Positions 28,601 to 43,600 of a stretch of DNA of 64,000 bases are shown in pieces; the first letter of the stretch is position 1, and the number at the start of each line of letters is the position of its first letter. The notes under the pieces are model-generated. The model saw only the letters and a list, made by a program, of their open reading frames with translations, searched no databases and was not told where the DNA came from. Origin of the DNA: Tachypleus tridentatus (lineage: Eukaryota; Arthropoda; Merostomata; Xiphosura; Limulidae); the NCBI RefSeq assembly GCF_004210375.1, contig NC_134834.1:153593290-153657289 (forward strand), given 5' to 3'. Position numbers and translations under genes: made by a program.

Positions 28601-31600
28601 GCTTTCAGCTGAAAAATTAATGAACATGGATATTACACATCTGAAACCAAACTATTTTTTCACAGGATTGTTACTTTCTAAAGATACAGTACCTTGCCCT
28701 TAGAAAATTAATCTGCATAAATTTTCACAGTTTAATACCATTTACTATGGAAATAATTTTATTAAAGATGTATTGATTTGGTGAGGTTAAACACTGCTGG
28801 TAATGTAGGTCAGTATTAACTCAAAACATAAAACAATATTGACAACATTCCACAGATTATGATGGTTAGAGATGCTTCTTCAAAGGAGGCACATAACTGG
28901 CAAAATGAAAGTGCTCAAAAGAATAACTGATCAAAACTTAAGCAAAAACCCACTTTTCCAATCACAAATAAATCAGGTGGAACTTTAAGCTTTGAAACAT
29001 TTTCTTTTCTAGTATAAACCAAACTTAATGTTTTTGAAAATGATATCATTAAGAACAAAGCATGAACAAAAGTAATAGGTAATCCCAACCACAGATGCCC
29101 TTTTCATTGAGTGTGTATAGGCTCAGTCTGGCATACTAAGTCTATTGAAGTAATATTGAATATAATTCCAAAATTACCATCTGTATCATCAATAAATGTG
29201 GCAAGTACAAAGCTGTTGTATGTAAATAATCAGATGTGTTAATGAAATGTGTTCAAGATGTGCCTGAACTGATGACGTTAGTCTTACTCAGACTCTAAGA
29301 AGTTAAAGTACAAGGTGACATTCAAATCTGTATCAATATAATAGTACTGTTTGTTGTATGTCCAAGTATCTACTTTGTGGGGCATGAACGGATCTTCAAA
29401 CCTGGTATGAAGGTTTAGTGAGTCCATTGGGATATACATAAAAAATTTCAGTTTTGCAGTTTTTATGGACATCTTTGCATTTTATTCCATGACCTCACCT
29501 CCTGTAGATGGAACTTCACCAAATTTGGCAAGAAGATTTGTTAAGTTAGTGAGAAGACAAGCAAATTTGCAGCTTCATATTTTGCATTGTGCAATTGTTA
29601 TAAGGACTTTTTACATTTTGTACAATTAAATATACAGGAAGTGACAATATAACATTTCACTAATCATGAATTTGCATATGTTCCATCCAGGGTATGGGTA
29701 CTCCAGCTAGAATGAAGAAGAAACATTTTTGTTCATTGTACAGTCTGAACATTGTAGTTACATAACTTCTAGAACTTCTGGAATGCATATCAACAGATTT
29801 TTTTTCCATACCTCTCATATTTCTCTCTTCTATCATGAAGTGTCTAAAATAACAATGTAGGGTTAAATGAATAGTTGATAACTTGCATCAAACACCATAC
29901 TGAATGGCACTTCAAAAAAAGGCAGAATGCACACCTATACACCCATCCGTGCATACAGGGTTAACATACAATACAGCTGTGTTCAAATTTTAAGAATGGT
30001 TAAATTAAAAATATATTAAGCACACACGATTTTATAAACATATATCAGATGCTACTTTTATGTGAAATTGTGCACACATTACTCAAAACTTTCTATTTGT
30101 GCACAGAGCATGTAATTTATTTTTCAGCATAAAAATCTCACCTGGACATAACAGCAGGAGTTTTTACAATTCACATTTAAAATCATTGTTATTCAAAGCT
30201 CTTTGTTTTCTCTTTGGGTTTTAGTTGCATATTTGACAACAGTATGTACAGACAATCAGCTGGATATTGATGAGACCAGTTGTAAGACAGATAAAACTGT
30301 GATGGTTGATTTAGTGTTTTATGGCACAAAGCAGCTAGACTATCTGTGCCAAACATCTGGTAAAAAGTTAAAATTAAATTTAGTAAAATTCATGAAAGGA
30401 AATTAAGGCAAAAATAGCATAAAACCAATGTTTACATCTAGACTACAATGTGAAGAGAAACACTACAGTAATACAAGCTGTAAAGGACTTTCTGTAGCAT
30501 AATTGTAATTATCATAACTCACCAGAAAGATTAACAGGTAAGTACAAAAACCACCACCAGTCATCTGAAGTTGACCTTTCCAGTACTGGTTCCAAGTTAT
30601 TTGATGTTATGGTCATTTTCAAAAAGTAAAGTTTTAAAAGACTTGTAGCAATATTTTAATAACTTGCCAGGATGACTAACGGGTAGTTCAAACAACAAGC
30701 AGCATTAGTCACCTGAAGTTGGCCTATCCAGTCTTGGTTTCAAGTTATTTGATGTTATGGCCATTTTCTAATTTCAAATTGAACAAGATGGACATCAATT
30801 CTTAAAAGGGAATCACATCACAAAAAGTCTAATGTTATCATAAATTAAACAAACTTAAATACCATTAACAAGATTAATTGCTTTTAAAAAAACTGAAAAA
30901 ATTTCCAAGATGGATAGTGTCACTATCATCAATAACACTAACGTTATGAATAAACCTTTGGACAGAACATGTTAAAAATGATGCTGTCATAATGACAGCA
31001 AGAAAGTAAAATGTGGCTTATTGTGACCTGAGTGTCACACAGACTACACACTGGTGCATAAGTTCCAGATAAAAGAAAACAGTGAGTTACAAAACTGTGA
31101 CCAATGAGTATTCTAATTAGGACAACTTTATCTTTCGATAATTATGGAAGCAAGGTGGCCAAAGTCCAATATAGGGTTTTATTTAGAAAAGCTTGTTTTC
31201 ATGTTGCTCACTCCAAGTTGACTGCCAGCTGGCACGGAGCCGAGCCTTGAATACAGGACCATAGTCCATGTATAGAACAGGCACAGCAGTGATAGTGCAA
31301 GAGCAGATAGATTTTACTGCAGCATCAGTGAGCTTGTTCCTGTAAATACCAATGTGGTCCAGGATCCAGAAAAAACTGGATAGAAGTAGATGTTAAAGAG
31401 AAATGGGCCAGATGGTTTTGAATATCAGCAAAAACTAAAGTGAAGCAATTCCAGGGCCAGCAGAGAACTAAGCAAGTCACTACAAATAGTGCAGTCTGAG
31501 TACTGCTTAGCATCTATGTGATCCAGGGCAAGAGAAATGGCATACAGTTCAGCAGTGAACACAAAAGCTGAAGAGGGGATTCTGCATGCAACCACCAAAC

Positions 31601-34600
31601 CATGGCAGAGCCCACACAGTCACCTGATTTTGAACCATCTGTATAAATAGGAATGGAAGGATGGTTCAAAAGATGTTCAGCAAATAATAGACACAATTTC
31701 TAATCAGGAGTGCCTCTTTTTCTCAGATGACTTAAAGATAGGTCACATATGGGGACTGTAAGAAGCCATGGTAGGATAAGCTGACCAGTGGATACAGCAA
31801 TGTTATACAAGGACAGACCCAATTCATCCAATTGCTCCTGGACATGGAGGCCGAAAGGAGCAATGGCAGACCATCTGTTCTGAAAAGGTATGGCTCACTG
31901 AGGAGGAAGGAAAACACAACCTCAGGTGGGATGCTTCAGTAAGAAACGAAATTTCGAAGCATATAGTAAAGACAGTTGTAAATGATGGAGGTGTGAAGAA
32001 GGTTCACGGGACTACATATATGCTCTGAACTGGGGAAGTGTGAAAAGTCCAGAGCCGAAGTCCTTGATGATGAATGGTGTCCAGCATCATTGAGGCTGAG
32101 AGTCTGGCAGAGCCATAGACCAGTGATCCATGGTTGAGTTTCGACTGAATAACAGCACAATATATCTTTAGCAAAGAACATCAATCCGATCCCCAAGTGG
32201 TGGAGGAGAGGACATGGACAATGTTCATTGTTCTTGTACATTTGACATAGCTGCTTGATGTGGGGTATAAAGGTCAGCTTATGGTCAAAGATAAGTAAGC
32301 CCCAAGAACTTTGTCTCAGGGGCCACAGATAGCAAAACTTCACCAATATGGAGTTCAGGATCAGGGGGAATACCACATTGGCAGCTAAAGTGCATGCAAA
32401 CTGTTTAAAAGAGAACGAAGTTAAAGCCATTTGCTGTGCTCCACTTCAGTATACGACTGAGGGCAATCTGTAGCTGCTGCTCAATATACCTCATGTTGGA
32501 CAACTAACATGAGATGTGAAAGTCATCGACATAGAGCCCCTTTGCAACAGTAAGGAGTTCTTCAGTGATGGCATTAATTTTTACACTGAAAAGTATGACA
32601 CTCAAAACACAGCCATGAGGAACTCCAAATTCCTGTAGAAACGAATGGGAAAGTGTTGAACCCACATGAACTTGGAATCTCCTGTTCAATAAAAATATTT
32701 TACTAAGAATGGGCAAATGGCCACGTAACCAATATACATATGGAGGGCTCACAAAATGCCATACCTCCATGTTGTACCATAAGCCTTCTCAATGTCAAAG
32801 AAAACTGATACAAGATGTTGTCATTTGAGAAAGGCTTCTCTGATTAATGTTTCAAGTCAAATCCGGTGGTCTGTGGAGGAGTGCTGTCCACGGAACCCAC
32901 ACTGGGTGGGCGAGAGGAGGTTGTTTGATTGAAGAAACCAAACAAGACGAGCATTAACCATCCTCTCTGAGGTCTTACAGAGACAGCTCATCAAAGCAAT
33001 TGGATGGTAGTTTGAAGGAATCTTGGGATCCTTTCCAGGCTTCGAGAAATGTAAGGCAACAGACTGGCACCAGGCATTAGGAGAAACATTCTCCTGTCAG
33101 AACCAGTTAAAAACAATCAGAAGAATAGCAAGAGAAGCAGGAGATAGAAGGCACAATATTTTATAGCATACATAATCAGTTTTGACTGATGTACTACCAG
33201 ACTAATGAAGGACCAGTTTGAGTTCCACCAGTGTAAAAGGACGATTATAGTCATAGAGACACTCAGCTCGAAATGAAAGAGGTGATTGCTCGGCCGAGTC
33301 CTGATGGCTAAGAAAGTGGACGAAGAATCGGTAGTTATAGGTATGCAGCAAAAGCTTTCACCTAGAGTATCGGTGATGCTCCAGGTATCAGCTACATCAT
33401 GGCCATCAGAGAGCAAGATCAAGAAGGGCACAGAATTATATTGCTGACTAACCTTTTGAATCGTGTCCATATGACTTTAGAACAGGTGGTAGAAGATGTG
33501 CTGGTTGTGAACTTAATCAAAGATTCCTTCTGGCTTTGACATCTTACCCTCCGAGCACGTGCAAATTGGAAAGCGATGTGGTTCAAGACTGTGGGATATC
33601 TATGGAAAGTAACTCAGGCACATTTTTGAGCCTTCCGTGCCAGGTGGCAGGCAGGATTCCACCACGGTCTAGGTTTTAGGAATACATTGAGCAGTTGCTT
33701 GCATAATACAGTCAGTTACTGCAGCCACACAGTCATCTATTGATAGCTTACAGATGATGGTAGGATCAAGTTCTGTGAGAGCAGTGAAAGAGGGCCAGTT
33801 GGCATGATCCAGCTTCCACTGGGGCACATGGGTTAGGTGGCATCAACCACGGCCAGTCTCTCTCAAAATTATAGGAAAATGATCACTGCCTCATGGATTA
33901 TTGTCAACCCACCATGAAAAATGGGAGAATAATGAAGGGAAGCAAATTGAGAGATCAATAGCAGTAAAAGATTAACAAAGTGCACAAAAAAAGTATAAGA
34001 ACCAGTATTGAAAAGAGAAAGGTTGTGATCAGACAGTAGATGCTCTACAGAGCGACCCCTCATATCAACATCAGCACTTCCCAAGAGGGTATAATGTCCA
34101 TTAAATTCCCCCAGGATTAAAAAGGGAGACAGCAACTGTTCAATGAAAGCATCAAGGTTTAATTGATCATATGTCTCCCCAGAAAACAGGTACAGAGAAC
34201 AAACAGTGATGGTATGACCCATGGAAACATACATGGATATGGTCTCCAAGGGTGTGTTGGGTGAGTACCTGCTGAACAACCAACAGTTTTACACCTCCAT
34301 GCACTCATCCATCACACAGCCAGTCATTTTTGTACAAAGAAAACCACCAAAAGGTTTCAGAAATATTTCCTGTAAGGAAAAATATACAGGATGGAAGGAA
34401 GCAATCAATGCTTTGATGTCATCCAGATTAGAACATAAACCTCAACAGTTCCATTGTATCAAGATGGCCATTTTATTTACATGTAGGTGAATTGCGTGGA
34501 GAACCCTTCTGTTTATGACCAAGTCCTTTTTCTTTGTCTTTATTCAAGGAAGATTTATTCACCTCCATGGATCCTGCCCCAGGTCGACTGGGAAGGTCTA

Positions 34601-37600
34601 TGCTGTTGGAAGAGGATTCCAGCAAATGAGGATATGAACAAATGATCATTTTGCATTGTGGAGTTGGAGAAGATGTATCCAAGGAAATGCCTGTACCCAA
34701 AACCAAAGGAAGGGGATCTTGGGATTTGTTGAAATGAGTGTTAGGAACAAAGATGGGTGTTGACGTTTATTCATCAACTTTTTTAACCATTAAGGTCAAA
34801 AGGCTTTTCGTTTGTTTTGAGAATGATTCTTTTGGAGGCACAGAGAGATCTGCCTGCACTCCCACTGTAACAGTGGAATGAAGTGCAGCAGCATATATCT
34901 GAGATAAAGTGGTGGACAGCAACTTTTAAGCCTCAAGATAAGTAATGTTTTGAATCATTTTCAAATGCTGCACCTCTTTTTCTTTCAACCATTTAGGACA
35001 AGAACAAAAGTAGGATGGATGAGAGCCATTGCAATTAATGCAATGAGGGTCCGTTTCACACTTGTAGGCATCGTGGTCCTTGCCACCACAATGAGCACAT
35101 GTCAGGTAACCATGACATGATGTCTTTGAGTGCCCGAACCTCTGACACTGGAAACATCGGAGAGGGTTTGGAATGTAGGCCGTATCTTGCAATTTAGATA
35201 ACCTGCCTTGGTGGTGGCAGGTGCAGGTGGTGATGTAAATGTCAAAATGAGGATATTCGTTGATACTGTAACTACATCTTTGCAAGAGGAGATGCACCTC
35301 ACTGCAGAAACTCCTTGAGTGGAGAGACCAGCGAGAATCTCCGACTCGGGGACGTTCTTCAAATCCCTCTCAAAAATAACTCCTCGTGATGAATTCAAGG
35401 TAGCATGAGGGGTAATCTCAATAGGTACATCCCCAATAGCCTTTGAATTCAAGAGGAGTTCACTGTGTTGGGATGTGGATGTTTCAACCAATGTCTCCAG
35501 ATCAAAGCTTCTTTACTAACTTTGGAGAGCCAGGAAGTCCCTCCAGTCCCCAGCAGTTTTCTGAATAAAAAAGGGGGGCATTTGCCCTGAAGGTTTTTTT
35601 TGAAAGAATGTAGGATGAGAAAATGAGGTACAACTGGTGGTACAGACGTTGAAGATTGCTGATCAGTCTTCAAGATGTGGTTGTTTATCTATTGACTGTT
35701 TTTTCACTATTTTATTTAAATTTTTTGTAGGAGGATCCATAGGAAAAAAAAGAAAATTTTGGTGCCCACTGACCCCATCCACCATGGAGCCTTATACCCA
35801 AAAACACCAGCATCAGGCACAATGTCCACAACACCCCCGAGAACTTCCAACACTGCTACTTGGTTGACTCTAGCCCAAGTGGAACAGCCGATTGACCCAA
35901 GGGGGGCCACCCAAAGGCTGCCTGTTTACAGGAATTCAAGGCCAAAGTGGTGTGTTAGGGTTGAACCCCTCAACCACCAGGATCATCTCCTCCCCTTCAC
36001 GGGTCACCACGCATGGCAAACACATTGGTGGATGTTTAGATTCCAGAGGAAGTAACCAGAAAGAACAGAACCTTCCCTGGGAAGCCCCCTCACAACGTCC
36101 AGGAATCCACACCGAGGGGGGGGAAGGAAAACCAAATAATCTAAAGAAGGAAATCACTTAATATGAAGAGAGAAATCATAAGACACAGGAGAAAGTTGAA
36201 AAATACTGAAATCTGAGTAATTAACTGTAAGAATGACACTGAAGATTGAACATCCTCCATTGTTCTCTGAAAAAAAAGCATAATATACAAAAAAGTAAGA
36301 AAAACTTAGTCAAATTCATTCTCCTTATGCCCCTTATCAGCTCATGCTGCTACATATGAAGAAGATAAACCACGTCCCATTTAGAATGCTAACTCCAACT
36401 AAAGTAAAGCTTGCACATCCAAGACTCATAGATATAGGTCTTGAGTAATAAAGTTAAACGTGTCTTCAAACAAAGCAGGAGCCAACATAGTAGACAGTAT
36501 ATTTTGAGTTCCTAATTGGCAAAAAAAGTGCAAGAAGTACATGTAATAAACTTTAAATAAACAGTAAGCAAAGTAAGTGAAAATATACATTAATGTGGAA
36601 AGAAAGCAGTAAATTTTCACATGAGAAATCAAGAGCAAGAGGGTGTCACAGGCACTCTGTTTGCTAAATTAACAGTGCAAACTGAGAAACATAAAAAAGG
36701 CTAATACATTAGGCAATAATCAAGATTTTTAATGTTTTAGAAGGCATTCCAAGATTGAGAAAAGCATTATACATGACAGAAGGTACATACTGTGTCAAAT
36801 TTATATTTTAATAGTGTATATACTTATCAATGCTGGATTAACTGTGTACCAAGGATTGGTCCATTTGACAGAGCCTAATTCCAAATTTACTTCCTTTTAT
36901 TAAACATTAAAAACATATGCTGCAAACCAAAAAGAAAAAAATTTAATAAAGTATTTCTACTAATGATTTACCTGAGAACCTACTGTGTCAATCAAGAAAA
37001 GAGAATTTTGTGAAAGGAATAAATATTCATATTTTTCCATTTCGTATTTTATTTGCACAACTTCTAGCATCTCTCAAAATAATACTAAATTTTTGTTGAA
37101 AATTATTGTATATTTTATCTGTAAATTTCTCTACACAAACATCATACTTGATTCTAAGGTATTTATAAATGTAATTTAAGTATAATGAAAAGAAAGATTG
37201 AAAAACATGGGAAAAATTGAATAACAGTTATTTCCTTTCAAGTACTGACTGTAAAGTAACAAATTACTTATATTCACAGTTTAAGCTTTTATTCTTTCAT
37301 TAAACATGTTTTGTATTTTGTTACTAGTTTTTCATATGGAACACTAATCCCCTTGGAAAATAAAATAATACATCACAGTACCAACCATTTTTAGTGTCCA
37401 GCAAACTAGCATTTTGTATCAGTCGCAAGCAAATTCATGTAAAGCTTTTAGTTAAATCTTACTAAAGCAGCAAGCTAGAGAAACATTTGCATTATAGCTT
37501 TGTAATATTTATAGTATACTGAATTTATACCAAACCAAGAAAATCAAAGAACAGATGGAAAAAATGGGTCAGCACAGATGCATCACATGATATAGAGAGG

Positions 37601-40600
37601 CAAATAATGAAATATTTTAAAAAGGAAATGTTTAATGAGAAACTAAACTTGTATAGTATGAAATTTAAAATCATAAACTATGTTTTGATGCTACGTTCAT
37701 TGACGTACAATCATGATAAAGGTTTGGAAAATGTTCTGAGATATGCACTTTGCAAATGAGTAGAACAAGAAATTTATAATTATGTGGTTAAACTAGTCAT
37801 CAAACTACAAATAAAATTAAAAAAACTTAGTTATTTCATACAAACCTATAAAACAGAGGGCTAAGTATACTATATTAAAACAACTTAGAATATCCAAATT
37901 GGCAAGTCATAAGGCAAGCACAGCTGGTATAATGTCAGTGATTATATTGGAAATGTATTTTAACAGGGTGTACCACCAAAAACTTGATCACTTTTGAAAG
38001 GATATGAAACAGCTCTTATTGATTTAAAATATTCATACTTTCAGATAAAAGAAAGTGTTCATATAGAATTTAAGAGGGAGATACCTCTGATACTTAATGA
38101 CGTTGAAAAATAGAGGAATTTGGATCAACATGGAGAAACACTAATGTGTAGAAAGAGACCTACAAACAAGTTGTACCCCATCCATAGTAAGAAAATTGTA
38201 GAATCTGGTAAAAAGGTAAAAAATCTATGGAGATAAAATTTAGTGACAAGTTCTCACACCATCTAAAGAAAGTATCACAAGTCACATGTACACATGTTGC
38301 TTCCATGACATGTCTGTTTGACCATTGCTTACCTTAAGCAGTTCCCTCATACACTAGGTAGATAATGGAAGCCTACAGTATGAAATGGTGAGCTTTGTAT
38401 ATAACTATGACCACACTACAGGCCAGTCCTATTATTAAGATGCATAACAGAAAGATAGAACATACTTGAATGTAATAACATGGACTGTAACAACTTACTA
38501 ACTCTCTAGTATATTTAATGTAATATACTGAACCTTTGTATAATGCAAATATATTGGTGAATTTGAATTCTTTAGTTCTTAATATATCAAAATAGTGCAA
38601 TACCCACCTCTGGCAGTCTAAACACAACAAACTCATACAGGCTGGGCAATTTAAGACTGCATCACTATTTGGAAGAGGCACAACTTTTTCTGAAGAAGTT
38701 TGAAACTTTGGAAATATATATGATCGACGTTTATCTTCAACCCACTTCTCATCATCTTCATCCATTTTAGGATTATAAAGAAGGTCATCATTAGACGGTT
38801 CTGTAGCTTTTGCTTGTCCTAAATTATAGTACAAACCTTTAACTCTGCAAAGTGAATTATTTAGTTCAGTTTAATTTCTTTATATTTTTGCACATCTTAA
38901 AGACAAACAAAAAAGAATAAGCCCATTTGGTGAGAATAACCCAATAAAGTTACAGAGAAAAAATGGATTTTGGTATTTTGGATGACCAGTTTCTAAAGCC
39001 ATCCAAGCAGTGTGTTGTTCCTAGTGATAAATTAAATAGGATTTTGGGTTGAATTTGTAAAAATATTGAATATAAGTCTGAAGAGAAATATATATGTAAA
39101 AATGGCTTGTTTCTACTGAATGATGAAAAATGGAAACCAGATTCAAAGAACATAAAAAGTCACCTTAACATGTTTTTGAACACTGCCAGTCAAATAAACA
39201 CAACATAACCACAGAAAACACTCAAATACTAAATAAACAAATGCAAAATCAAAGAAGCTTTACTTATAACAACTCAAGCCCAAATAAACCAATACAAAGG
39301 AACACCTTTATACCTATATTAAAAATAATAATAATAAAATAAATATATAAAATGGTATATTCAAACATCTAAGCACACCCTCTACATTCCGACACTCAGT
39401 TATACAACCCCTTTCAAACATGTGGTCAAGCTTCTGGTCAGTTATCTTTTCCTTTCTTTGTGAACCTGACAATGACCAAAAAAGGTCAAAATGTTGTTCA
39501 CTCTTCTACGTTAAAAATTTTCTCAACCCAAATGAACCATTTTTACATATATATCTCTCTACAAGTGGGTTTTCTTGACATCACTTCAAACTTCAGACTA
39601 TGTTCAGTTTTGGGATCCATACCTTACGAAAGACACTGAATTGTAGAGTTATAATTTTTCAATATTGAATGTGCATTTCCGATAGATACTTATCTCCATT
39701 TTGCATGAAAAGACATTGTTGTTCAGTGCTGCCCTCTATGCAAAAATATTTTCATATACCACAAGCCTTGAACTCTTATATATCCTTAGATCAATGTGGT
39801 TCAACTGCATGCAAATCATCATGTGAAGACCCTCCACCAACAGGAATGTAACACACCCTCCTGATAAATGTGACATCCTCTACTCAATTTTACCACACTA
39901 TCACTTCAAATATTTTTGCAGAAAATGGTTTTTCAGTGGGGAGGTATGGCTGATTGGTTGTTTAGTGTTTATTGGACTATCTGCACCATACAGCTGGTAA
40001 AAAGGAATATCAGTAAAATATGTAAAAAGAAATCATGCTAAAACAGAACATTATCCAATTTTTGGGTTAAAATCTTCAAGTTAAAAAAACCAATAGCCCT
40101 TAAAAATTTAAAAACACAACTGAGGTGGACATTATCACCCTCACCAATGACACTGACCAATATCAAGAGTGAACCCAGCACAAAAATATGTTCAAAATGG
40201 TGCTTTGGCTCTTGATCATAATGATGGCATGACAGTAATATGTGTGCTATTGTGATTTGAGTGCCACACAGATCACAAACTGGTGCATCAGTGCCAGAAA
40301 AAAGAAAGTGGTGAGTTACAAAACTGTGAACAATGCATAGCCTAGCCAGGACAAGTTCCTCCTTCAAATCTTTACAGAAACAAGATGGCCAAAGAGCAAT
40401 AGAAGGTTTGATTTGGAAAAGCTTATTATCATGTTGCTCACTTCTAGTTGACTGCCAACTGGCATGAAGCTAAGCCTAGAATACAGGATCATAGTTCATG
40501 TATGGGATAGGCATAGCTGTGATACTACCAGAGCAGATTGAGTTAGCAGTGATGTTGGGGAGCTTCTTCCTGCAAATACCAACACAATATGATATCCTGA

Positions 40601-43600
40601 AAAACTTGACAGAAGTAGATGTAAAAGAGAAATGGGCCAGTCAGTTGTGAATATCGACAAGAATAGGGTGAGAACTGATAAAGTGATTCTAGAGCTAACA
40701 GAGAGCTAAGTGAATTGGTATAAGTAGTACAGTTTGTGTACTGCATATCTTATATAGGATTGACATCATGTGAAATGGCATACAATTTTACTGTGAACAC
40801 AGAAACTGTGGAGGGGATTCTGTGTTCAACAACTGAATCACAGCAAACTATGGCAAAGCCCACAAAGTTACCTGATTTCGAACCATCTGAATAAAAGAAA
40901 ATGGAAGGACAGTTTGAAAGATGTTCGGCAATCAGGAGGTAATACTTCCTATTAGGAGTATCTGTCTTCTTCAGACAACTCAAAGAAAGGTCACATTTGG
41001 GAATAGTAAATAACCATGGTGGGATGGGCTGATCTGTGGATACTGCTATGTCATCCAAAGATAGACCAAATTCATCAAACTGCACCTGGATATGAAGACT
41101 AAAAGAAACAATAGCAGAATGTCTATTATCAAAAATCATGCTTCACTGAGGAAGGAAAACACAACCTCATGAGAGATGCTGTGGTAAAGATTGAAGATTT
41201 GAAGCATACATTAAAGACAATTGCAAATGACAAAGGTATAAAGGGGGTTCATGGGACTCCGTGTGAAACCTCTGGACTAGAGAAGTGCAGAAGGCACCTG
41301 TGCAGAGCCAAAGCCCCTGATGGTGAACAGTGCCCAACATTTCCAAGGCTGAGATTCTGGCAAAGCCATAGACCAGAGACCCATAATCCAGTTTTGATCA
41401 AACAAATACACAATAGATTTTTAGCATGGAACATTGACCCACACCCCAAAGGGTGGAAGAAAGGACACAAAAGATGTTCAGTGCCCTTGTACTCTTGACA
41501 CATAGCTGGTTGATGTGTGGAATAAAGGTTAGCTTATGGCCAAAGATAGGTCCCAAGAACTTTGCCACGGATCACAGGTAGCATAACTTCACTGATATGG
41601 AGTTCAGAATCAGGATGAATATCCTGTTGATAACATAAGTGCATGCAAACAGTTTTGGAGAGAAAAAGGTTAAAACCATTTGCTGTGGTCCAATTCAGTA
41701 ACTGATTGACAGCCATTTGTAGCTGCTGCTCAATAAGCCTCATATTTGATGATTAACATGAGATGTGAAAGTTATCAACAAAGAAACCGTTTGTAACTGT
41801 AGAGGTTAGTTATCTGATATCATTAATTTTTATAATGAAAAGTGTGACACTCAAGACACAGCCCTGAGGGACTCCAAGTTCCTGTGGGAAAGAATGGGAA
41901 AGTGTTGAACCCACGTGGACCTGGAATTGCCAGTTTATTAAAATATGTTTAATAAAAAATCAGTAAATTGCCACACAACCCATAGAAGTGGAGATCTCAC
42001 AAGATGCCAAACCTCCATGTTGTATCACAAGCTTTCTCAAGGTAAAAAAAATAAAGAAACAAGATAGTTGCTTGAGAAAGGCTTCCCTGATTGATGTTTC
42101 AAGTTGAATCAGATGGCCCATGGTGGAGTGCTGTCATAAGAATCCACACTGGGTGGGCAAGAGGTTGTTGTTTGATTCAAGAAACCAAACAAGATGAGCA
42201 TTAACCATCCTCTCTAAGGTTTTAAAGTGATAGCTCATCAAAGCAACTGGACAGTAGTTTGAGGGAATCTGCAATCTTTCGCAGACTTGAAGAAAGATAG
42301 AACAATAGCCTGGTGCCAGACAACAGGAAAAACATTCTCCTGCCAAATCCAGTTAAAAACAATCAGAAGAATAGCAAGAGAAGCAGGAGATAAATGGTGC
42401 AGCATCTCATAGTGTACCTCAACAGGTCCAACCAATGTACTTCCAGACCAATGAAGGGCCAGTTTGAGTTCCACTAGTGTAAAGGGGCAATTATAGTCAT
42501 GGAAACAATCAGCTCAAAAGGAAAGAGGTTATTGCTGTGCCCATGTTTTGATGGCTAAAAAGGTGATGGATGAAGCAGAGGTGCTAGATACATGAGAAAA
42601 GCTTTTGCTAAGATTATTGATGATGCTCTAGACATCAGCAACTTCCTGACCATCAGAGAGCAAGATCAAAAAGAGGGCAGAAGTATATGGGCAACTAACC
42701 TTTCGAATCTTGTCTCATATGACTTCGAAACTGGTGGTAGAAGAGATACTAGAAATGTATTTAATACAAGATTCCTTCTGGCTTTGACATCTGACCTGCT
42801 GAGCATGTGCATGGGCCTGCTGAAATGCAATGTGGTTTAAAAATATGGGATACCTATGAAAGGTATCCTAAGCCTATTTTGAAGCTTTTCTTGTCATTTG
42901 GCACAGGCAGAATTCCATCAAAGACAAGGATACTGTGGGAAATGTGTCAAGGTTTTAAAAATACACTGAGCAGCTGCCTGGACAATACAGTCAGTTACTG
43001 TTGCCACACAGTCATCTATTGACGGCTCACACACAATGGTAGGATCAATCAAGTTTTGAGAGAGCAGTGCAAGAAGGCTAGTTGGCCTGGTCCAACTTCC
43101 ATCAAGGCTCACCAGGCAGATGGCAATGATCATGGCTAGTCTCTCTGGAAATGATAGGAAAATGATCACTGCCCCATGGATTACTGTAAACCCTCCAAGA
43201 AATGTAAGTGAAAAATAAAGGGGAGCAGATAGAAAGATCTAAAGCAGTAAAAGACTAACTAGATGCATGAAAATAAGTATAAGAATGAGTATTGACGAGA
43301 GATATGTTTTGGTCCAAGAGCATATGCTCTATAGCTCAACCTCTCCCATCAATACTAGCATCATCCCAAAAAGATTAAGTCCATTAAAATCCCGCAACAG
43401 TAAAAAGGAGAATTAATGTCTGACTGATTATAGATCTCTTCAGGAATCAGATAGAGAAAACAAATAGTGATGGTATGACCTCAGGAAGCATGGATGGCTA
43501 CAGCCTCCAAGGGTGTATCAAGTGACAAAGACATAGTGGGCACATGCTGATCAATCAGCAATGCCACTCCACCATGCACTCATCCATCACACAACCTGTC

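Larger units (their letters stand above)
30290..36130 (-). mobile_element. I-type LINE copy B, near full length (about 5.8 kb)
   Basis: Minus-strand order: 5' UTR from about 36130, ORF1 35740-34475, ORF2 from ATG 34471-34469 to about 30780, then a 3' UTR ending near 30300 in GCCATAAAACACTAAATCAA. Two copies of a 3' UTR module begin near 30560 and 30709. The 5' boundary is taken where similarity to copy D ends (GGTGTGGATTCCTG on minus). Multiple stops and frame changes make it inactive. It sits in EAPP intron 3 in the same orientation as EAPP. Confidence 0.92.

Noticed and set aside
35892-36161. 89-codon plus-strand open frame, and similar ones at 50462-50752 and 24196-24489
   Set aside because: They lie antisense in the 5' UTR of the three LINE copies and change frame between copies, so they are shadows and not genes.
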